This document shows positions 16,311 to 25,084 of a stretch of 64,000 bases of DNA, one piece after another. Under the pieces are notes generated by a model, which did not search any database, was not told the origin of the DNA, and saw only the letters and a program-made list of their open reading frames with translations. The translations under genes were made by a program, and so were the position numbers. Positions within the stretch are counted from its first letter, which is position 1, and each line of letters begins with the position of its first letter. This DNA is from JAVJUV01 sp047314965 (GTDB lineage Bacteria; Pseudomonadota; Alphaproteobacteria; Rhodobacterales; Rhodobacteraceae), in contig NZ_JBLBVK010000046.1 of assembly GCF_047314965.1 (NCBI RefSeq), positions 52,499 to 116,498 of the forward strand, given 5' to 3'.

Positions 16311-17147
16311 ATGCCTCCCAAGTATTACGCGCCGAAAGGCGGCCATCCGGGACAGGATCAGTTGCTGACGGACCGCGCGGTATTCACCGAGGCCTACGCG
16401 GTGATCCCCCGGGGAACGATGCGGGATATCGTAACCAGTTTCCTGCCGCACTGGTCCGAAACCCGCGCCTGGATTCTCGCGCGGCCACTTGGCGGTTTCG
16501 CCGAGACCTTTTCGCAATACATCGTCGAAGTCTCGCCGGGCGGCGGCTCGGACAGACCCGACACCGATCCGGCCGCGCAGTCGGTGATCTTCGTGGTCGA
16601 GGGCGAGGCCGCGCTTACGTTTTCGGGCGTCACGCACCGGATGGAACCCGGCGGATATGCCTATCTTCCGGCCGGGCTGGACTGGAGCCTCAAGAATACG
16701 GGTGCTGAGGCGGTTCGCTTCCATTGGGTCCGCAAGGCTTATCAGGCTGTCGATGGAATCGACGCGCCGGAGCCATTCGTCACGAACGAGACCGAAATCG
16801 CGCCGAACCCGATGCCGGGAACCGATGGCAGGTGGGCAACGACGCGCTTCGTGGACCCAGAGGACCTGCGTCACGACATGCATGTCAATATCGTCACCTT
16901 CGAGCCCGGCGGCGTGATCCCCTTCATGGAAACCCATGTCATGGAGCACGGGCTATACGTGCTGGAGGGAAAGGCGGTCTACCGGCTGAACCGGGATTGG
17001 GTGGAGGTCGAGGCGGGTGATTTCATGTGGCTGCGCGCCTTCTGCCCGCAGGCCTGCTATGCCGGCGGGCCTGGGCGGTTCCGCTATCTTCTCTACAAGG
17101 ACGTCAACCGCCACGCTCCGCTGCAATCCCCGCTTCGGATCGGCTGA
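16311..17147 (+). CDS. (S)-ureidoglycine aminohydrolase-like bicupin (AllE family)
   Basis: The product is a 278-residue double cupin. The N-terminal part has YAVIPRGTMRDIVTSFLP and a VIFVVEGEAALTF cupin strand. The C-terminal cupin holds the expected manganese ligands in FMETHVMEHGLYVLEG (Glu, His, His) and a Gln in CPQACYAGG. AllE releases ammonia from ureidoglycine in allantoin breakdown. No other ureide gene is nearby, and its position directly after iolB is unusual, so either it is a purine gene that landed here or the family member acts on another substrate. AGGAACC precedes the ATG. Confidence 0.8.
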   Translation: MPPKYYAPKGGHPGQDQLLTDRAVFTEAYAVIPRGTMRDIVTSFLPHWSETRAWILARPLGGFAETFSQYIVEVSPGGGSDRPDTDPAAQSVIFVVEGEAALTFSGVTHRMEPGGYAYLPAGLDWSLKNTGAEAVRFHWVRKAYQAVDGIDAPEPFVTNETEIAPNPMPGTDGRWATTRFVDPEDLRHDMHVNIVTFEPGGVIPFMETHVMEHGLYVLEGKAVYRLNRDWVEVEAGDFMWLRAFCPQACYAGGPGRFRYLLYKDVNRHAPLQSPLRIG

Positions 17148-17228
17148 TCCCGACGGCTGACAGCATCGGGGCAATCGCCCGTACGGCCAGCCAACAGGAA
17201 CGCGCCCGGCATCGGAATATCGCGCCTG

Positions 17229-19598
17229 TCACGAGGCCAGTCGCTCGCGCCCGTGACCTGTGTCCTCGGTCGTTTTGAAGAAATCGACCAGCATCTCAAG
17301 GCCCTGGATCTTGTCGCGCAGATTCCTGGAGCGCGCCGTGCCTTCTTCGGCCATCGATGCATTCTGCTGGGTCAAACGGTCAAGATCGCCGATCACGGTG
17401 GAAACCTCCGATATGCCGCTGGACTGTTCGCGGCTGGATTCCGCGATCTTCGCCGAGAATTCCGCGACCTGGGAAATCGAGCGGTGGATTTCGCGAAGCG
17501 CCTCGCCCGTCTGCGTGACCAGCCGGACCCCTTCCTCGACGCCCCGGCCGCTTTCCTCGATCAATCGGCCGATCCCCGATGCCGCTTCGTTCGCCCGCTG
17601 CGCCAGGGCGCGCACCTCCTGGGCGACAACGGCGAAGCCCTTGCCCGCCTCGCCGGCGCGCGCAGCTTCGACACCCGCATTCAGCGCAAGGAGATTGGTC
17701 TGGAATGAAATCTCGTCGATCACGGTGATGAATTCGCTGACTTTCCGCGCGTTCTCGTCGATCTTCTCGACCGCGGCGATCGCCTGAAGAACCACCTTTT
17801 CCCCGGCGCTTGCATGGCGGGACGCGTCGCCGACGCGTTCCACGGTCGCCGAACAATCCGCTTCGGTCGATTTCACCATCGAGGACATGCTGGTAATCGC
17901 CGCGTTCGTCTCCTCAAGCGAGGCCGCCTGAGAGGTCGACCTCTGGGACAACCTGTCCGAGCTTTCGGCCTGGTGCCCCACTTCGGAAGCAAGATCCCGG
18001 CTCACCTCGGACAGGGCGGCGCCGATCCGGATCAGCTCATCAAGGGTGGAATTCACGCTCTCCTGCATATCTCCAAACGCACCCTTGAATTTGCCGGACA
18101 TTTTCCGGCGAAGATCACCCCGCGCAACGGCCGACATGACCGCGATCGTGGCGCCGATACCCTCGCTGACGGAATCGAGCATTTCGTTCAGGGTAAGGCC
18201 CAACTGGTCAAGATCCGCCTCCCCGGTCACGGTCTCGATCCGCTGATCGAACCGCCCGTCTCTTGCGGCATCGACGACGCGTGAGAAGTCTTTCCTGAAC
18301 GAATCCGCCGCCTTGCTCCAGGCCTCTGCATCCTGGCGATGCTGATCGGCTGCCATCCGCGCGCGTTCGGCCTCCGACTGGGCGCGCTCGGCTTCAATCT
18401 GCTTCGCCTGCGCCGCCTCCCGCTCTTTCACGACGCTTCTTTCAAGCTCTTTCTGCCGAATGAACGCTTGGCGAAGGTCCTCCAGTTTCTCGCGAAGAAG
18501 CCCGATTTCGTCCGTCGTTCCCCAATCGGGTGCCGAAACCTCGAGATCCCCCGATGTGATCCGATCCATCGACTCGGCGATGATCTTCATCCGGTGACCC
18601 AGCGACCGGTCCAGCCAGCGCTGAAGGAAGAAGATCAGCGCAAGAAACGAAATCGCCGCAACGGCGGCCAGTTGAACCGCCATGCGGCTCATGCCCTCCT
18701 GCCTGGCAAGACCGGCAGCCATGCTGGCCCGGATCGCGGTTTCCGCCTGATTCGCAAACTCGACGAACCGGTCGTATTCGGCGTCGAATGCCGCATCCGC
18801 CTCGGCGAACGTCCGGGACAGATCGAGAGCCCGGTCATATCGTTGAACCGCGAGACCCCGAAGACGTTCAAGATCGGGGAGAATGGCTCGCAGATCGCCC
18901 GCAAGTTCCGGCGCCCGGACGGCCGCTTGCCCCAGGCGCTCTGCCGCCGCGTCGAAGGAACCGGTCGCTTCGCCGAAATCCTCGCCCAGATCGCCCCCGA
19001 GAATCTCGGCGACCAGAAGATGGCCGTGGGCCAGAAGATACCGCGCATCGCCGGTCAGCCGTTGAAGGTCGTGCGAAACCGAGCCCTCGGTCGCCGTGGC
19101 AATCCGATCCGTCAGGTCGTCGTAAAGCGCATCGAACTCGGCGTCGGCATCCGTACCGACACCCGTACGCCCGCTCAGAAGCCTGTACCGGTCTTCCGCT
19201 GACAGCGCGAAGGCTTCAAGGCTGCGCAGGACTTCCCGCATATTCCCGCGAACCAGCGGGTCTTCGGAAGGATGGATGACACCATCCGCCGTCTCCCCGC
19301 CATCGACGATCGCCTTCGCAAAGAATTGCGCGCGCTCCAGCCCGCCGATGACCTCGGACATGTTCCGGGTCGTATCGCCCGCCATGATCTCTTCCATCAC
19401 CAGATGGGCATCCCCAGCGAAGATCTTGATCTCCATCGCCGCATCCAAAAGAGGCGCAAGCCGTGCGCCAACTTCCTCTCCGCTTCGGGTAATTCCGAAC
19501 ATCGACCAGAGAATGACCGCTCCGGCGGCGATTGCGAGACCGCCGATGGAGAGAAATGCGACAAGGATGCGCTGGCTGGCGCTGAGAGAACTGAACAT
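17229..19598 (-). CDS. Methyl-accepting chemotaxis protein
   Basis: The product has 789 residues. TM1 (about 9-32, ILVAFLSIGGLAIAAGAVIL) and TM2 (about 303-322, MAVQLAAVAAISFLALIFFL) bracket a mostly helical sensor domain of about 270 residues. HAMP follows (RMKIIAESMDRITSGDLEV). A heptad-rich stretch (EREAAQAKQIEAERAQSEAE) and a second HAMP-like unit (MLDSVSEGIGATIAVMSAVA) lead into the signalling hairpin. Its tip, SFQTNLLALNAGVEAARAGE, is the contact site for CheA and CheW. The start at 19598 has GGGA seven bases before it. The ligand is unknown; no che genes are nearby. It is tail-to-tail with the AllE-like gene. Confidence 0.92.
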   Translation of the reverse strand: MFSSLSASQRILVAFLSIGGLAIAAGAVILWSMFGITRSGEEVGARLAPLLDAAMEIKIFAGDAHLVMEEIMAGDTTRNMSEVIGGLERAQFFAKAIVDGGETADGVIHPSEDPLVRGNMREVLRSLEAFALSAEDRYRLLSGRTGVGTDADAEFDALYDDLTDRIATATEGSVSHDLQRLTGDARYLLAHGHLLVAEILGGDLGEDFGEATGSFDAAAERLGQAAVRAPELAGDLRAILPDLERLRGLAVQRYDRALDLSRTFAEADAAFDAEYDRFVEFANQAETAIRASMAAGLARQEGMSRMAVQLAAVAAISFLALIFFLQRWLDRSLGHRMKIIAESMDRITSGDLEVSAPDWGTTDEIGLLREKLEDLRQAFIRQKELERSVVKEREAAQAKQIEAERAQSEAERARMAADQHRQDAEAWSKAADSFRKDFSRVVDAARDGRFDQRIETVTGEADLDQLGLTLNEMLDSVSEGIGATIAVMSAVARGDLRRKMSGKFKGAFGDMQESVNSTLDELIRIGAALSEVSRDLASEVGHQAESSDRLSQRSTSQAASLEETNAAITSMSSMVKSTEADCSATVERVGDASRHASAGEKVVLQAIAAVEKIDENARKVSEFITVIDEISFQTNLLALNAGVEAARAGEAGKGFAVVAQEVRALAQRANEAASGIGRLIEESGRGVEEGVRLVTQTGEALREIHRSISQVAEFSAKIAESSREQSSGISEVSTVIGDLDRLTQQNASMAEEGTARSRNLRDKIQGLEMLVDFFKTTEDTGHGRERLAS

Positions 19599-19710
19599 TC
19601 GACACATCCCAAATTTGGTTCTGAATGGCCGCAATTGTTCACAGAGAGCTTAGGAAACTCCTAAGACACGCGCAGTGTTTCCACTGCAGTCCGAAAAATC
19701 TTCAAGAACC

Positions 19711-20541
19711 TCACGGATCAACAGCCCCCATCGCCGCCGACAGCTCGCGCGCCGCGCCGGCAACCGAAGTACCGAAGCGCTGGATTCTTTCGCCCGTAAC
19801 GCGGCTGGTCGGTCCGGAGATGGACAGCCCCGCGATCGCTTCGCCGTGCATGTCGATCACCGCAGCAGCCACGCAGCGCATGCCCAGTGTCTTTTCCTCG
19901 TCGTCGATCGAATACCCGCGCGACCGGATCGCCTCCATCTCGCTCAGAAGCGCTCCGCGCTCGCAGATCGTGTGTTCGGTAAAACGCTGAAGATGCGCCC
20001 GCGCCAGAAACCGGTTCAGCGCCGCCTCGTCCATACGCGCCAAAAGCGCCTTGCCGATCCCCGAGGCATGCAGGGGCGACAGGGTGCCAGGCGGAAAAAA
20101 GGCGCGGATACTCTCGTGGGTTTCGACCTGACTGACGAACAGAACCTCCGTTCCCCTACCGATGCCAAGGTTGGCAGTTTCGCCGGTCTCCTCCATCAGC
20201 CGCCGCAAAATCGGGCGCGCACGTTCGACAAGACTTGTGCGACGGAGATACCGGGCACCGATGACAAAGGCCCGGGCGCCGATCTGCCAAAGCTGCTCGG
20301 CGCCATCGAACTCCACCAACCCCCGGCTCTCCAGCGTCACCAGAATGCGGTAGACGGTCGCCGGAGACTGATCCAGCGCGCCCGAGATCTCGGACAGCGT
20401 CGCGCCTTCGATCGTCGACAGATGCTCGAACACCTCCATAGCGCGATCCAATGACTTGATCGTGTTCTGCTCCGTCTTGTCGTGCCAGTCCCGCGGCCGC
20501 CCGCGTCCGCGGCGGGGGGATGAGTCAGGAAATCCGTCCAT
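19711..20541 (-). CDS. bhcR: IclR-family regulator of the beta-hydroxyaspartate cycle
   Basis: The product has 276 residues. An N-terminal basic GRGRPRD patch precedes the IclR winged helix (NTIKSLDRAMEVFEHLSTIE, then SEISGALDQSPATVYRILVT). The IclR effector domain follows (SLVERARPILRRLMEETGE, GIGKALLARMDE, SRGYSIDDEEKTLGMRCVAA). It is divergent from bhcA, with about 160 bases between them that contain several perfect palindromes. BhcR in Paracoccus binds glyoxylate and controls bhcABCD; synteny makes the same role very likely here. Confidence 0.88.
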   Translation of the reverse strand: MDGFPDSSPRRGRGRPRDWHDKTEQNTIKSLDRAMEVFEHLSTIEGATLSEISGALDQSPATVYRILVTLESRGLVEFDGAEQLWQIGARAFVIGARYLRRTSLVERARPILRRLMEETGETANLGIGRGTEVLFVSQVETHESIRAFFPPGTLSPLHASGIGKALLARMDEAALNRFLARAHLQRFTEHTICERGALLSEMEAIRSRGYSIDDEEKTLGMRCVAAAVIDMHGEAIAGLSISGPTSRVTGERIQRFGTSVAGAARELSAAMGAVDP

Positions 20542-20564
20542 AGTTTTCTCGTTTCGAAAATTAA

Positions 20565-20579
20565 TTTCATATTATGAAA
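20565..20579. promoter_or_regulatory. Palindrome TTTCATA-T-TATGAAA, candidate BhcR operator
   Basis: A perfect 7-1-7 palindrome lies in the AT-rich bhcR/bhcA divergent spacer, close to bhcR. The palindrome is seen; binding by BhcR is inferred from position and from the dimeric IclR family. Confidence 0.5.
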
Positions 20580-20603
20580 AATTTAACCTACTGACAAGTA
20601 TAG

Positions 20604-20643
20604 TATTTTCACAAGAAAATAATTTTGAAAAAATATTTCAAAA
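20604..20643. promoter_or_regulatory. Two further palindromes in the bhcR-bhcA spacer (candidate operators)
   Basis: TATTTTC-ACAA-GAAAATA occupies 20604-20621 and TTTTGAAA-AAATA-TTTCAAAA occupies 20623-20643, both perfect. Both share the TTTC/GAAA half-site theme with the 20565 palindrome. They lie 60-100 bases before bhcA. Confidence 0.5.
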
Positions 20644-20701
20644 AAATTTCCTCCCCGTGGATCTCTCGCTACAAGGCCTCAACGAGCGAGGAGGACGCGC
20701 C

Positions 20702-21892
20702 ATGAGTTTCCAGAACCCGGTCTTTATCCCCGGCCCCACCAACATCCCCGAGCGGCTGCGCAAAGCCTGCGACATGCCGACGATCGATCATCGATCGCCG
20801 CTCTTCGCGGAAATCCTGCATCCGGCCCGTGACGGCGTGCGCAAGGTTCTGAAATCCGCGAACGCGGAGGTCTTCATCTTCCCCGCGACCGGAACCGGTG
20901 GCTGGGAAACCGCGATCTCTAACACGTTGTCGCCCGGCGACACCGTTCTGGCCGCTCGGAACGGCATGTTCAGCCATAAGTGGATCGACATGTGCCAGCG
21001 CTTCGGTCTCGACGTGCGGTTCATCGAGGTTCCCTGGGGCCAGGGCATCCCCGTCGCGCGTTTCGAGGAAATCCTGTCCGCCGACACAAGCCACAAGATC
21101 AAGGCCGTTCTCGCCACCCACAACGAAACGGCCACAGGCGTGAAGTCCGATATTGCCGGGGTTCGCCGCGCGATGGACGCCGCCGGACATCCCGCGTTGC
21201 TCTTCGTCGATGGCGTCAGCTCGATCGGTTCGATGGACTTCCGGTTCGACGACTGGGGCGTCGATGTTGCCGTCACCGGCTCGCAGAAAGGTTTCATGCT
21301 GCATGCCGGTCTCGCCATCGTCGGCTTCAGCCCGCGCGCCGTTGCCGCATATGACACGGCCCGCCTGCCGCGCACCTTCTTCGACATCCGCGACATGACC
21401 AAGGGTTACGCGGCCAATGCGTATCCCTACACTCCCGCCGTCGGCCTGATGAACGGGCTGAACGAATCCTGCGGCATGCTGCTCAAGGAAGGTCTCGAGA
21501 ACGTCTTCGCCCGCCACACCCGGATCGCAAGCGGAGTCCGCGCCGCCGTGGCGGCCTGGGACATGGAACTTTGCGCGGCGTCTCCGGACCTCTACTCGGA
21601 CACGGTCAGCGCGATCCGCACGCCCGAAGGGTTCAACGCCTCCGATATCGTCGCCCACGCGGCGAAAGCCTATGGCGTCGCCTTCGGAACGGGTCTCGGC
21701 GAAGTCGCGGGCAAAGTCTTCCGGATCGGCCACCTGGGAAGCCTGACGGATGTCATGGCGCTTTCGGGCATCGCGACGGCCGAGATGGTCATGGTCGACC
21801 TGGGTCTGCCCGTCCGCCTCGGCTCGGGCGTCGCTGCCGCGCAGGAGGTTTACCGGGCCAGACCCGCCATCGCAAAGAAAGAGGCCGCGTGA
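20702..21892 (+). CDS. bhcA: L-aspartate:glyoxylate aminotransferase
   Basis: The product is a 396-residue class V PLP aminotransferase. The opening FIPGPTNIPERLRKA is the serine-glyoxylate aminotransferase-type N-terminus, the GTGGWETA loop binds cofactor phosphate, LLFVDGVSSIGSM carries the PLP-ring Asp, and VTGSQKGFM contains the Schiff-base Lys196. In the beta-hydroxyaspartate cycle BhcA transfers the amino group of aspartate to glyoxylate, giving glycine and oxaloacetate. GAGGAGG lies before ATG 20702. The stop codon overlaps the bhcB start by one base (TGATG). The gene order bhcA-B-C-D matches the described cluster. Confidence 0.92.
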   Translation: MSFQNPVFIPGPTNIPERLRKACDMPTIDHRSPLFAEILHPARDGVRKVLKSANAEVFIFPATGTGGWETAISNTLSPGDTVLAARNGMFSHKWIDMCQRFGLDVRFIEVPWGQGIPVARFEEILSADTSHKIKAVLATHNETATGVKSDIAGVRRAMDAAGHPALLFVDGVSSIGSMDFRFDDWGVDVAVTGSQKGFMLHAGLAIVGFSPRAVAAYDTARLPRTFFDIRDMTKGYAANAYPYTPAVGLMNGLNESCGMLLKEGLENVFARHTRIASGVRAAVAAWDMELCAASPDLYSDTVSAIRTPEGFNASDIVAHAAKAYGVAFGTGLGEVAGKVFRIGHLGSLTDVMALSGIATAEMVMVDLGLPVRLGSGVAAAQEVYRARPAIAKKEAA

Positions 21893-22863
21893 TGAAGGAC
21901 ATGAACGAGATGATCATTCCCACCTACGAGGACATGCTGGCCGCGCATGAGCGGATCAAGCCGCATATCCGCCGCACGCCGATCCTGACATCGGACTACC
22001 TGAACGAACTTTCCGGGGCCGAGCTGTTCTTCAAATGCGAGAACCTGCAGGAACCGGGCGCGTTCAAGGTGCGCGGCGCCTCGAACGCGGTCTTCGGCCT
22101 TGACGATGCACAGGCCGAAAAGGGCGTCTGCACGCATTCCAGCGGCAACCACGCGCTTTGCCTGTCTTACGCCGCGGGCCGCCGCGGCATCCCGTGCAAC
22201 GTGGTCATGCCCCGCACCGCGCCGCAGGCCAAGAAGGACGCGGTCCGCCGCTATGGCGGCACGATCACCGAGTGCGAACCTTCGACCTCCTCGCGTGAGG
22301 CCGTCTTCGCCCAGGTTCAGGCGCGCACCGGGGGCAACTTCGTTCACCCCTACAACGATCCCCGCGTCATCGCCGGCCAAGGCACCTGCTCGAAAGAGAT
22401 GATGGAGCAGACCGACGGCCTCGACATGGTCGTGGCCCCCATCGGCGGCGGCGGCATGATCTCGGGAACCTGCCTGACGCTCTCGACGCTGGCGCCCGAG
22501 GTGCAGATCATCGCCGCCGAGCCGGAACAGGCCGACGATGCCTATCGCAGCTTCAAGGCCGGTCACATAATCGCCGATGACGCGCCCGAGACCATTGCGG
22601 ACGGGCTCAAGGTGCCGCTCAAGGACCTGACCTGGCATTTCGTCTCGAACCACCTCAGCGACATCATGACGGCCAGCGAGCAGGAGATCATCGACGCGAT
22701 GAAGATTACGTGGAAATATCTGCGCGTCGTGATGGAGCCGTCCTGCGCGGTGCCGCTGGCGATCATTCTGAAAAACAAGGACCGGTTCGCGGGCAAGCGG
22801 GTCGGCGTCGTCATCACCGGGGGCAATGTCGATCTCGACACCCTGCCCTGGTTCAAAGGCTGA
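21892..22863 (+). CDS. bhcB: erythro-beta-hydroxyaspartate dehydratase
   Basis: The product is a 323-residue PLP fold type II enzyme related to serine/threonine dehydratases and serine racemase. The PLP lysine is Lys59 in PGAFKVRGASNAV. SSGNHALCLSYAAG binds substrate carboxylate, and the GGGGMISG loop binds PLP phosphate. BhcB dehydrates 3-hydroxyaspartate to iminosuccinate. It is translationally coupled to bhcA, and bhcC begins 11 bases later. Confidence 0.92.
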   Translation: MKDMNEMIIPTYEDMLAAHERIKPHIRRTPILTSDYLNELSGAELFFKCENLQEPGAFKVRGASNAVFGLDDAQAEKGVCTHSSGNHALCLSYAAGRRGIPCNVVMPRTAPQAKKDAVRRYGGTITECEPSTSSREAVFAQVQARTGGNFVHPYNDPRVIAGQGTCSKEMMEQTDGLDMVVAPIGGGGMISGTCLTLSTLAPEVQIIAAEPEQADDAYRSFKAGHIIADDAPETIADGLKVPLKDLTWHFVSNHLSDIMTASEQEIIDAMKITWKYLRVVMEPSCAVPLAIILKNKDRFAGKRVGVVITGGNVDLDTLPWFKG

Positions 22864-22874
22864 GGAGAGAGACC

Positions 22875-24038
22875 ATGAAAGACATGAACGCACTCGACGA
22901 ATACGAAGTGGGCTACGACATCCCGGCCAAGCCCGGCATGGACGAGGCCGATATCCAGACGCCATGCCTCGTTCTCGATCTCGACGCGCTGGAGCGCAAC
23001 ATCCGGAAGATGGGCGATTATGCCAAGGCGCATGGCATGCGTCACCGCGTGCACGGCAAGATGCACAAATCGGTGGACGTGGCGAAACTTCAGGTGGAGA
23101 TGGGCGGCGCCTGCGGCGTCTGCTGTCAGAAAGTGTCGGAGGCCGAGGTCTTCGCCCGCGGCGGCATCAAGGACGTCCTCGTCTCGAACCAGGTGCGCGA
23201 TCCCGCCAAGATCGACCGGCTGGCGCGCATGCCCAAACTTGGCGCGCGCACCATCTGCTGCGTCGACGACCTGGCGAACGTTGCCGATCTGTCGGCGGCG
23301 GCGGTGAAGCATGGCACCCAGATCGAATGTCTTGTCGAGATCGACTGCGGCGCAGGACGCTGCGGCGTGACCACGACGCCGGAAGTCGTGGAGATCGCCA
23401 AGGCCATCGACGCCGCGCCGGGTCTGAAATTCGCCGGCATCCAGGCCTATCAGGGCGCCATGCAGCACCTCGACTCCTATGACGAGCGCAAAGCCAAGAT
23501 CGAGATCGCCGTGGCGATGGTGAAGGACGCCGTCGACACGCTGAATGCCGAGGGGCTGGAGTGCGACATCGTCGGCGGTGGCGGCACCGGGTCGTATTAT
23601 TTCGAGTCGACCTCGGGCGTATACAACGAGCTTCAGTGCGGCTCCTATGCCTTCATGGACGCCGATTACGGGCGCATCCTCGACAAGGACGGCAACCGCA
23701 TCGACCAGGGCGAATGGGAAAACGCGCTGTTCATCCTGACGAGCGTGATGAGTCACGCCAAGGCCGACAAGGCCATCGTGGACGCGGGCCTGAAGGCGCA
23801 ATCGGTGGACTCGGGCCTTCCCGTGATCTTCGGACGCGACGACGTGAAATACGTCAAATGCTCGGACGAGCATGGCGTCGTGATGGACGAAGGCGGCGTA
23901 CTGAAGGTGAACGACAAGCTGAAACTTGTCCCCGGCCACTGCGACCCGACCTGCAACGTCCACGACTGGTACGTGGGCCTGCGCGACGGCAAGGTCGAGA
24001 CCGTCTGGCCCGTGTCGGCACGCGGCAAGGCCTACTGA
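22875..24038 (+). CDS. bhcC: erythro-beta-hydroxyaspartate aldolase
   Basis: The product has 387 residues and belongs to the D-threonine aldolase-like PLP fold III family. TPCLVLDLDALERNIRKM starts the barrel, the PLP-lysine region reads VHGKMHKSVDVAKLQ, and the metal-binding tail is VPGHCDPTCNVHDWY, where His and a neighbouring Cys/Asp coordinate a divalent cation. BhcC condenses glycine with glyoxylate to give (2R,3S)-beta-hydroxyaspartate. A GGAGAGAG ribosome site lies in the 11-base gap after bhcB. A GC-rich double hairpin follows before bhcD. Confidence 0.92.
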   Translation: MKDMNALDEYEVGYDIPAKPGMDEADIQTPCLVLDLDALERNIRKMGDYAKAHGMRHRVHGKMHKSVDVAKLQVEMGGACGVCCQKVSEAEVFARGGIKDVLVSNQVRDPAKIDRLARMPKLGARTICCVDDLANVADLSAAAVKHGTQIECLVEIDCGAGRCGVTTTPEVVEIAKAIDAAPGLKFAGIQAYQGAMQHLDSYDERKAKIEIAVAMVKDAVDTLNAEGLECDIVGGGGTGSYYFESTSGVYNELQCGSYAFMDADYGRILDKDGNRIDQGEWENALFILTSVMSHAKADKAIVDAGLKAQSVDSGLPVIFGRDDVKYVKCSDEHGVVMDEGGVLKVNDKLKLVPGHCDPTCNVHDWYVGLRDGKVETVWPVSARGKAY

Positions 24039-24043
24039 GTTTC

Positions 24044-24085
24044 GCCGCCTTTGGCGGCGACCGACCGGGGGGCCTTGCCCCCCGG
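24044..24085. repeat. Double GC-rich hairpin (REP-like) between bhcC and bhcD
   Basis: GCCGCC-TTT-GGCGGC (24044-24058) is followed by CCGGGGGGC-CTT-GCCCCCCGG (24065-24085), both perfect, then a CCCCCCAAAGTATTT tail. This style of paired palindrome is common between genes in Rhodobacterales. It may stabilise bhcABC mRNA or dampen bhcD. Confidence 0.75.
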
Positions 24086-24118
24086 CCCCCCAAAGTATTT
24101 CTGCCAAGAGGAAAGCCC

Positions 24119-25084
24119 ATGTGGATCGTCCCCGAGCGCGAGATCGCGGGTCTTATGACCCGCGAGGCGGCATTCGATGCCGTCGAGAAGGTCTTTGCCG
24201 CCATGGCGTCGAAGGATGCCTACAACTTCCCCGTCGTGCGTGAGGCCATCGGCCATGAAGATGCGCTTTACGGCTTCAAGGGCGGGTTCGACCGGGCGGG
24301 GCTGACGCTTGGCCTGAAGGCAGGTGGCTACTGGCCGCACAATCTCGAGACGAAGGGGATTATCAATCACCAGTCGACGGTGTTCCTGTTCGACCCGGAA
24401 ACGGGTCGGGCAAAAGCAATGGTGGGCGGCAACCTGCTGACCGCGCTTCGGACCGCGGCCGCCTCATCGGTCTCTATCGCCCACCTGGCGCGGAAGGATG
24501 CGAAGGTGATCGGCATGGTCGGCGCCGGCCACCAGGCCACGTTCCAGTTGCGCGCGGCGCTGGAGCAGCGGGATTTCGAGAAGGTCATCGGCTGGAACTA
24601 TCACCCCGACATGCTGCCCAATATCGAGAAGATCGCCACCGAAGCGGGGCTGCCGTTCGAAGCGGTGCCGCTGGAAGGGATGCGGGACGCGGATGTCATC
24701 ATCTCGATCACCTCCTCCTTTGCGCCCTCACTTATGGCCGATCACGTGTCGCCGGGGACGCACCTGGCCTGCATGGGCACCGACACCAAGGGCAAGCAGG
24801 AGGTCGAGGCGGCGCTTCTGGCGCGTGCGACCGTCTTCGCCGACGAAATCGCGCAGTCCGTGTCGATCGGCGAGGCGCAGCACGCCATTGCCGCGGGCCT
24901 GATCGCAGAACGCGACATCGTCGAGATCGGCGCGGTCATCAATGGCGCACATCCGGGGCGGAGAAGCGCCGACGAGATCACTCTGTTCGACGGCACGGGC
25001 GTCGGCCTTCAGGACCTGGCTGTGGCCGCATCCGTGGTGGATCTGGCCATCGCGAAGGGCCTCGCGATCGAGGTGGATTTCTAG
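24119..25084 (+). CDS. bhcD: Iminosuccinate reductase
   Basis: The product has 321 residues of the ornithine cyclodeaminase/mu-crystallin family. The NAD-binding motif is MVGAGHQATFQLRAAL, preceded by LTALRTAAASSVSIAHLAR, and VHSGGHI-like substrate segments are replaced by family-typical YGFKGGFDRAGLTLGLKAGG. BhcD reduces iminosuccinate to L-aspartate with NADH, closing the cycle by regenerating the amino donor for BhcA. It is separated from bhcC by an 80-base spacer carrying two hairpins. Its TAG stop lies in a CTAG shared with the convergent MBL gene. Confidence 0.92.
   Translation: MWIVPEREIAGLMTREAAFDAVEKVFAAMASKDAYNFPVVREAIGHEDALYGFKGGFDRAGLTLGLKAGGYWPHNLETKGIINHQSTVFLFDPETGRAKAMVGGNLLTALRTAAASSVSIAHLARKDAKVIGMVGAGHQATFQLRAALEQRDFEKVIGWNYHPDMLPNIEKIATEAGLPFEAVPLEGMRDADVIISITSSFAPSLMADHVSPGTHLACMGTDTKGKQEVEAALLARATVFADEIAQSVSIGEAQHAIAAGLIAERDIVEIGAVINGAHPGRRSADEITLFDGTGVGLQDLAVAASVVDLAIAKGLAIEVDF

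Noticed and set aside
22563..24107. A 514-codon open frame antisense to bhcC, and 14408-15766 antisense to iolC
   Set aside because: Both lie opposite strongly conserved genes and read as low-complexity shadows.
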